From Pseudomonadota bacterium (GTDB taxonomy: Bacteria; Pseudomonadota; Alphaproteobacteria; Rhizobiales; Methylopilaceae): a DNA stretch of 9,905 nt. Made by a program: the position numbers and the translations under genes. The stretch is from positions 1 to 9,905 of the forward strand of contig JAEZCD010000279.1 in assembly GCA_023430145.1 (NCBI GenBank), in the 5' to 3' direction. Below the pieces are notes generated by a model, which saw only the letters and a list, made by a program, of their open reading frames with translations, made no database searches and was not told where the DNA came from. Position 1 is the first letter of the stretch; every line of letters begins with the position of its first letter. Positions 5,971 to 9,905 of this stretch are shown here, in pieces.

Positions 5971-6042
5971 CGCGCCAACGCGGTCGCCGGTGACGACCTC
6001 CGTTCGTCGTCTGCCGCGAAGAGGAACAGCCTACTCCGCGTC

Positions 6043-6073
6043 ATCCTGCGCGAAAGCGCAGGATCCCTCGTCT
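6043..6073. terminator. GAAA-capped hairpin between convergent genes
   Basis: ATCCTGCGC at 6043-6051, GAAA at 6052-6055 and GCGCAGGAT at 6056-6064 form a perfect 9-bp stem with a stable tetraloop. On the plus strand it is followed by CCCTCGTCTTT, a modest T-rich tail. It lies between the ends of two convergent genes (5970 and 6115), so it may terminate both transcripts. Palindromes of the TCATCC...GGATC type with a GAAA centre recur in intergenic regions of many alphaproteobacteria, so this is probably also a dispersed repeat. Confidence 0.65.
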
Positions 6074-6114
6074 TTCTCGGTCTTGCGCGGCCGATGCGGC
6101 CGAGACGCTGATCC

Positions 6115-7149
6115 TCACCCCGCGGTGCGCACCCGGCCGGGGCCGAACGGTGCCGCCGCCTGGATGTTCTGCAGGAACGCCGCCGTGCAGGCCCGCCAGC
6201 TGTGCCGAAGCGCCGCCTCGCGGGCGCGCGCCTTCGGGATCTTCAACGCCGCCAGCGCCGCCGCACGCAGATCGCGGTCGAGCACGCCGGCGCCGGTCCC
6301 CTCGAGCACGTCGCGCGGACCGGTGACCGGAAAGGCTGCTACCGGCAGGCCCGAGGCTAGCGCCTCGAGAAGCACGACGCCGAACGTGTCGGTCATGCTC
6401 GGAAAGACGAACACGTCGGCGGCCGAATAAGCCTCGGCCAGCGCCTCGCCGGTGAGGAGGCCGCGGAAATGCGCCTGCGGGAAGCGGCGCTGCAGCGCGG
6501 CGCGCGCCGGCCCGTCGCCGACGATCACCTTCGAGCCCGGCAGATCGAGCGACAGGAACGCCTCGAGGTTCTTCTCGCGCGCCACGCGGCCGACATAGAG
6601 GAACACCGGCCCCGGCAGATCGAGACTGGCCGACGGGCGCGGCCGGAACAGCTCCGCATCGACGCCGCGGCACCAGGGCAGGAGACGCTGGAAGCCGCGC
6701 CCGCGCAGCTCCTCGGCGAGCGAGGCGGTGGCCACCATCACGCCGCGGCCGGAATTGTGGAAGCGGCGCAGGAGGGCATAGGTCAGCCGCTCGGGGATCG
6801 GCAGCCGCTGGCGCAGGTATTCGGGAAAGCGCGTGTGATAGGAGGTCGTGAAAGGCTTGCCGCGCAGCCGCGCCCAGCGGCGGGCGGCGAGGCCGATCGG
6901 CCCCTCGGTGGCGATGTGCAGATAGTCCGCCTGCGCCGCGCCGATCGCCTGGTCGACGCGTCCCTGGTGGACCAGCGCCAGCCGCACTTCCGGGTAGCTC
7001 GGCAAGGGCACGGTGCGGAAGCTCTCGGGCGTGAAGAAGGTGATCTCGGCGCCCATCGCGGCCGCCTCGTGTGCGACGTGCTCGAGCGTGCGCACGACGC
7101 CGTTGGTCTGCGGCTTCCAGGCGTCCGTGGCGACGAGGATCCGCATCAT
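6115..7149 (-). CDS. GT4 glycosyltransferase, probable glycolipid synthase (Agt-like)
   Basis: Retaining GT-B glycosyltransferase of family GT4, 344 residues, close to the SQD2/MgtA-like group that transfers a sugar from a nucleotide donor to a lipid acceptor at the cytoplasmic face of the membrane. Seen: N-terminal Rossmann start RILVATDAWKPQTNGVVRTL (acceptor domain), THIATEGPIG-like segment YLHIATEGPIG near 76-86, FTTSYHTRFPEY near 100, VGRVAREKN at about 186-194 and VGDGP near 210 (donor domain), and TDTFGVVLLEALASG at 253-267. In that last motif the first Glu of the usual EX7E is replaced, as in SQD2-type enzymes. An ATG at 7149 is chosen, with GGGGAG 5 bases upstream; a GTG at 7164 overlaps the preceding stop (GTGA) but lies before the Shine-Dalgarno. 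It is directly downstream of the phosphoesterase gene, the pairing seen in plcP-agt lipid-remodelling operons. Sugar and acceptor are not determined by sequence alone. Confidence 0.88.
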   Translation of the reverse strand: MMRILVATDAWKPQTNGVVRTLEHVAHEAAAMGAEITFFTPESFRTVPLPSYPEVRLALVHQGRVDQAIGAAQADYLHIATEGPIGLAARRWARLRGKPFTTSYHTRFPEYLRQRLPIPERLTYALLRRFHNSGRGVMVATASLAEELRGRGFQRLLPWCRGVDAELFRPRPSASLDLPGPVFLYVGRVAREKNLEAFLSLDLPGSKVIVGDGPARAALQRRFPQAHFRGLLTGEALAEAYSAADVFVFPSMTDTFGVVLLEALASGLPVAAFPVTGPRDVLEGTGAGVLDRDLRAAALAALKIPKARAREAALRHSWRACTAAFLQNIQAAAPFGPGRVRTAG

Positions 7150-7160
7150 GTCCACTCCCC

Positions 7161-7982
7161 TCACGCCGCCGCCGGCTGCTCGACCGCCGGCGGCTCGACG
7201 GCGTCGGCGACGAGATCCTCGACGACCGGCATCGGCACCGTCCAGCGGACGATCTCGAACGTGCCCTCGTGGGTCTCGACCAGCGCCGTGCAGCTTTCCA
7301 CCCAGTCGCCGGTGTTCATGTAGCGGATGCCGAGCTGGTCCTTGATGGTGGCGTGGTGGATATGGCCGCAGATGACGCCGGCATAGCCGTGCTTGTCGGC
7401 CTCGGCCGCCAGCGTATCCTCGAAGCGGCCGATATAGTTGACGGCGTTCTTGACCTTCAGCTTCGCCCAGGCCGACAGCGACCAGTAGGTGAGGCCGAGC
7501 CGGCGACGGACGAAGTTGAGGTGGGTGTTGATGCCGAGCGCTAAGACGTAGGCCCAGTCGCCGAGGAAGGCGAGCCAGCGGGCGTGGCGGACGACGACGT
7601 CGAAGGCGTCGCCGTGGATGACGAGATAGCGGCGGCCGTCCGCCGCCTCGTGCACGGCCGTCTCGCAGACCTCGATGCCGCCGAAATGCGTGCCGTAATA
7701 GTCGCGCGCGAACTCGTCGTGATTGCCGGGCAGGTAGAGCAGGCGCGCGCCCTTGCGGGCCTTGCGCAGCAGCTTCTGCAGCACGTCATTGTGCGTCTGC
7801 GGCCAGTACCAGCCGCTGCGCAGGCGCCAGCCGTCGACGATGTCGCCGACGAGATAGATCGTCTCGGCGTCGTGATAGCGCAGGAAGTCCAGCAACAGGT
7901 CGGCCTGGCAACCCTTCGTCCCGAGATGAATGTCGGAAAGAAAGAGCGCCCGCAGCCGGCGGGCTCCGATTTCGCTTTCCAC
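7161..7982 (-). CDS. PlcP/LpxH-type metallophosphoesterase
   Basis: Calcineurin-like dinuclear metallophosphoesterase, 273 residues, usually named UDP-2,3-diacylglucosamine diphosphatase. Relatives in rhizobia and marine alphaproteobacteria (PlcP) act as phospholipase C on membrane phospholipids under phosphate starvation, releasing diacylglycerol. All metal-site motifs are intact, numbered from the GTG: DIH (Asp17, His19), GD in VGDIVDGW (Asp47), GNHDE (Asn87, His88), HGD (His123) and GHIHH (His207, His209). The segments LGTKGCQADLLLDFL, YWPQTHNDV, HFGGIEV and RRRLGLTYWSLSAWAK match the PlcP-like subfamily as I recall it. The last 20 residues are a Pro/Ala/Val tail. A GTG at 7982 is preferred: GGAGGA lies 8 bases upstream, and the domain begins soon after. 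An ATG at 8030 has no ribosome site and adds an Arg-rich stretch. It is first in an operon with the GT4 gene. Phospholipase versus lipid A role is inferred from this neighbour. Confidence 0.88.
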   Translation of the reverse strand: MESEIGARRLRALFLSDIHLGTKGCQADLLLDFLRYHDAETIYLVGDIVDGWRLRSGWYWPQTHNDVLQKLLRKARKGARLLYLPGNHDEFARDYYGTHFGGIEVCETAVHEAADGRRYLVIHGDAFDVVVRHARWLAFLGDWAYVLALGINTHLNFVRRRLGLTYWSLSAWAKLKVKNAVNYIGRFEDTLAAEADKHGYAGVICGHIHHATIKDQLGIRYMNTGDWVESCTALVETHEGTFEIVRWTVPMPVVEDLVADAVEPPAVEQPAAA

Positions 7983-8120
7983 CCGGCAGGTCCTCCGGAA
8001 AATGCGGCTCTCATACGGGATTCGGGACATCGGATTATGACGGTCGCCCGACCGCAGGGAAACGCCTCCGGGAGGGCCGCGCCGCAGACAGCTTATTTGG
8101 GCTGGACAGCGGGAGCCCGA

Positions 8121-8139
8121 TGGCGGCAAATCGCCGCCA
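8121..8139. promoter_or_regulatory. 7-bp inverted repeat between divergent operons
   Basis: TGGCGGC at 8121-8127 pairs with GCCGCCA at 8133-8139 around AAATC. It lies 18 bases upstream of the SDR start, in the 175-base gap shared by the phosphoesterase operon (minus) and the SDR-FAH operon (plus). It could be an operator acting on one or both. GACAGC also repeats directly at 8087-8092 and 8105-8110. Neither element matches a regulator site I can name. Confidence 0.35.
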
Positions 8140-8157
8140 AAACGACGGGGGGCTCGA

Positions 8158-8937
8158 TTGGATCTCGGAATCGCCGGCCGCAGCGCGATCGTCTGCGCTT
8201 CGAGCAAGGGGCTGGGGCGCGGCTGCGCGACGGCGCTCGCGGAAGCCGGATGCCGCGTGATCGTCAATGGCCGCGATGCCGACCGGCTGTCCCGCACCGC
8301 GCGCGAGATCGCCGCGGCGACCGGCGCGGAGGTCGTTCCGGTCGCCGCCGACGTCTCGACCGCCGAGGGCCAGGCGGCCCTCCTCGCCGCCTGCCCCGAG
8401 CCGGACATTCTCGTCAACAACAATGCCGGTCCGCCGCGGCGCGATTTTCGTGAGCTCGATCGCGAAATGATGCTGCAGGGCGTCGTCGCCAACATGGTGA
8501 CCCCGATCGAGCTGATCCAGGCGGTGATCGACGGCATGGCGGCACGGAAGTTCGGCCGCATCGTCAACATCACGTCGAGCTCGGTGAGAGCGCCGATCCC
8601 CGGCCTCGACCTGTCGAGCGGCGCCCGCGCCGGCCTCACCGCCTTCCTCGGCGGTGTCGCCCGCGGCCTGGCCAAGGACAATGTGACGATCAACCAGATC
8701 CTGCCCGGCATGTTCGACACCGACCGGCTGCGCGGCGGCTTCCCCTACGAGGCGCAGCTGACCGGCTCCACCGCCGAGGCGATCGCCGAAGCGCGGAAAG
8801 GCTCGATCCCGGCGAGGCGCTTCGGCGATCCGGCCGAGTTCGGCGCGCTCTGCGCCTTCCTCTGCTCGGCGCATGCCGGCTATATCACCGGCCAGAATTT
8901 CCTCATCGACGGCGGCCAGTTCCCCGGCGCCTTCTGA
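8158..8937 (+). CDS. Divergent SDR oxidoreductase (SxxxR in place of YxxxK)
   Basis: Short-chain dehydrogenase/reductase of 259 residues, normal length, classical Rossmann fold. Seen: a nucleotide-binding loop ASSKGLGRG at 14-22 in place of TGxxxGIG, Arg39 in NGRD suggesting NADP(H) preference, AADVS at 63-67, NNNAGPP at 87-93, Ser140-142 in NITSSSVRAP (catalytic Ser), and LPGMFDTDRL. At the usual Tyr-xxx-Lys catalytic pair the sequence reads SSGAR, that is Ser153 and Arg157. The same GARAGLT pattern is, as I recall, shared by an SDR subfamily, so it is not a sequencing fault, but the mechanism must differ from ordinary SDRs or the enzyme may have another activity. The start is a TTG with a G-rich stretch 5 bases before it; no in-frame ATG fits the N-terminal strand. 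It is followed after 44 bases by the FAH hydrolase gene, so both probably act in one catabolic pathway. Confidence 0.88.
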   Translation: MDLGIAGRSAIVCASSKGLGRGCATALAEAGCRVIVNGRDADRLSRTAREIAAATGAEVVPVAADVSTAEGQAALLAACPEPDILVNNNAGPPRRDFRELDREMMLQGVVANMVTPIELIQAVIDGMAARKFGRIVNITSSSVRAPIPGLDLSSGARAGLTAFLGGVARGLAKDNVTINQILPGMFDTDRLRGGFPYEAQLTGSTAEAIAEARKGSIPARRFGDPAEFGALCAFLCSAHAGYITGQNFLIDGGQFPGAF

Positions 8938-8981
8938 TCCGCCGACGCCGCCCCTCCCCTTCGAAGCAAGGAAGACTGCAC

Positions 8982-9833
8982 ATGAAACTCCTGCGTTATG
9001 GCCAGCCCGGCGCCGAGAAGCCCGGCCTCCTCGATGCGAGCGGCACCATCCGCGATCTGTCGGCCGTGGTGCCGGACATCGCCGGCCCGGTGCTGACCGC
9101 GGCCGGCCTCGCCAAGCTGAAGGGGCTGAAGGCAGAGGATCTGCCGAAGGTCGATGCCGGCGTGCGGCTCGGCCCCTGCGTCGGCAATGTGCGCCACTTC
9201 ATGGCCGTCGGCCTGAATTACGAGGACCACGCCAGGGAGACCGGCAACCCGATTCCGGCTGAGCCCGTGATGTTCAACAAGGCGCCGAGCTCGATCTCCG
9301 GCCCGAACGACGACGTCGTCATCCCGCCGGGCTCGACCAAGCTCGACTGGGAGGTCGAGATCGCCATCGTCATCGGCGATCCGGGGATCTACATCTCCGA
9401 GGCCGACGCGGTGAAGCACATCGCCGGCTACTGCATCTGCAACGACGTGTCCGAGCGCGCCTGGCAGACCGAGGGCACCGGCCACTGGGTGAAGGGCAAG
9501 AGCGCCCCGACCTTCGGCCCGCTCGGCCCCTGGCTCGTCACCACCGACGAGCTGCCGGACACCTCGAACCTCGCCATGTTCCTCGACGTCGACGGCGTGC
9601 GCCGGCAGACCGGGTCGACGAAGACGATGATCTTCAACATCCCCTTCCTCGTCTCCTACATCAGCCGGTTCTGGAAGCTCGAGACCGGTGACGTCATCAC
9701 CACCGGCACCCCGCCCGGCGTCGGCCTCGGCATCAAGCCGACGCCCGTCTTCCTGAAGGCTGGCCAGACGATGCATCTCGGCATCGACAAGCTCGGCGAG
9801 CAGACGCAGAAGGTCGTCGCCTACAAGGGCTGA
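8982..9833 (+). CDS. Fumarylacetoacetate hydrolase (FAH) family protein
   Basis: Member of the FAH family, 283 residues, complete. The family uses Mg2+ or Mn2+ to hydrolyse, decarboxylate or isomerise 1,3- or 2-oxo-acids such as fumarylpyruvate, acylpyruvates, oxaloacetate or hydroxyheptadienedioate; automatic labels such as ureidoglycolate lyase are often attached but unproven. Residues about 1-65 form the small N-terminal domain (MKLLRYGQPGAEKPGLLD). The catalytic barrel follows with GLNYEDHARETG at 77-88, FNKAPSSISGPNDD at 98-111, metal ligands Glu124 and Glu126 in DWEVE and Asp155 in CNDVSERAWQ, KGKSAPTFGPLGPW at 171-184 with the conserved Lys, and TTGTPPGVGLG. AAGGAAG lies 7-8 bases before the ATG, a good ribosome site. 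It is second and last in the operon with the SDR, and a strong terminator lies 20 bases after its stop. Exact substrate is not readable from sequence. Confidence 0.93.
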   Translation: MKLLRYGQPGAEKPGLLDASGTIRDLSAVVPDIAGPVLTAAGLAKLKGLKAEDLPKVDAGVRLGPCVGNVRHFMAVGLNYEDHARETGNPIPAEPVMFNKAPSSISGPNDDVVIPPGSTKLDWEVEIAIVIGDPGIYISEADAVKHIAGYCICNDVSERAWQTEGTGHWVKGKSAPTFGPLGPWLVTTDELPDTSNLAMFLDVDGVRRQTGSTKTMIFNIPFLVSYISRFWKLETGDVITTGTPPGVGLGIKPTPVFLKAGQTMHLGIDKLGEQTQKVVAYKG

Positions 9834-9853
9834 GGCCTCGCCGGAATCCCTGG

Positions 9854-9888
9854 AAGTCCTGCGGCGCCGCCGCAGGACTTTCTTCCTT
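9854..9888 (+). terminator. Rho-independent terminator of the SDR-FAH operon
   Basis: AAGTCCTGCGGC at 9854-9865 pairs perfectly with GCCGCAGGACTT at 9869-9880 (12 bp, GCC loop) and is followed by TCTTCCTT, a pyrimidine- and T-rich tail. It begins 21 bases after the stop codon of the FAH gene. This is the clearest terminator in the window. Confidence 0.88.
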
Positions 9889-9905
9889 CTCCCACAGGGA
9901 GAGGG
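9885..9905. repeat. REP-like palindrome cut by the window end
   Basis: CCTTCTCCC at 9885-9893 pairs with GGGAGAGGG at 9897-9905 around ACA, with one G-T wobble. This CTCCC-ACA-GGGAG type of palindrome is a familiar dispersed intergenic repeat in proteobacteria. It runs into the edge of the window, so its full length is unknown. Confidence 0.5.

Noticed and set aside
8030..8157. Pho box upstream of the phosphoesterase operon
   Set aside because: I looked for paired CTGTCAT units 11 bases apart. Only one half-like CCGTCAT and two CTGTC cores 18 bases apart are present, not the required spacing.
7983..8720. N-terminal extension of the phosphoesterase frame far upstream
   Set aside because: It runs antisense through the SDR gene, resembles no domain, and the strong ribosome site lies at 7991-7996.
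8880..9776. Minus-strand frame of 298 codons opposite the FAH gene
   Set aside because: Asp/Gly/Arg/Ala-rich antisense shadow. The plus-strand gene has every FAH motif.
1..9905. CRISPR array, transposase, integrase or phage gene
   Set aside because: No regularly spaced repeat and no recombinase or phage-like protein motif was seen on either strand.

Overview
The window is GC-rich DNA with the codon use and gene content of an alphaproteobacterium, most likely of the Rhizobiales/Hyphomicrobiales. The clues are an NDUFS4-type complex I accessory subunit (an alphaproteobacterial and mitochondrial protein), a DgcA-type enolase-superfamily racemase, a PlcP-like phosphoesterase paired with a GT4 glycosyltransferase, and a secreted-type PRC-barrel protein. 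I assign no species. I recognise ten protein genes and one tRNA.

Layout. 200-742 (-) is a small Pro/Ala/Thr-rich lipoprotein. 949-1800 (-) is a Gln-rich PRC-barrel protein that seems to have lost its original N-terminus. 1974-3272 (+) is a PLP-dependent Cys/Met-metabolism enzyme whose codon use looks less GC-extreme than its neighbours. 3521-3597 (-) is tRNA-Arg(TCT), with an inverted 18/19-base copy of its anticodon arm just past its 3' end. 3620-3925 (-) is the complex I subunit. 4013-4501 and 4501-4848 (-) are a translationally coupled pair, a secreted DUF6152-type protein followed by a four-helix DUF6644-type membrane protein. 4984-5970 (+) is DgcA or a dipeptide epimerase. A GAAA-capped hairpin separates it from the convergent operon at 6115-7982 (-), which encodes the PlcP/LpxH-type phosphoesterase and then the GT4 glycosyltransferase. 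8158-9833 (+) holds a divergent SDR and an FAH-family hydrolase, closed by a strong intrinsic terminator.

How the genes work together. The 6115-7982 operon best fits phospholipid-to-glycolipid remodelling: a phospholipase C-like enzyme releases diacylglycerol and a glycosyltransferase glycosylates it. The SDR and FAH hydrolase look like two steps of a catabolic route for an oxo-acid or hydroxy-acid. The DUF6152/DUF6644 pair probably acts at the cell envelope, function unknown. The stretch from about 1740 to 3520 looks like a rearrangement scar: a beheaded PRC gene, a compositionally different enzyme gene and an inverted tRNA fragment lie together beside a tRNA.

I see no CRISPR array, transposase, integrase, rRNA or phage gene. 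Most of the window is ordinary chromosomal housekeeping and accessory metabolism. No gap between genes exceeds 300 bases. The larger gaps hold mainly hairpins and palindromes, listed separately.
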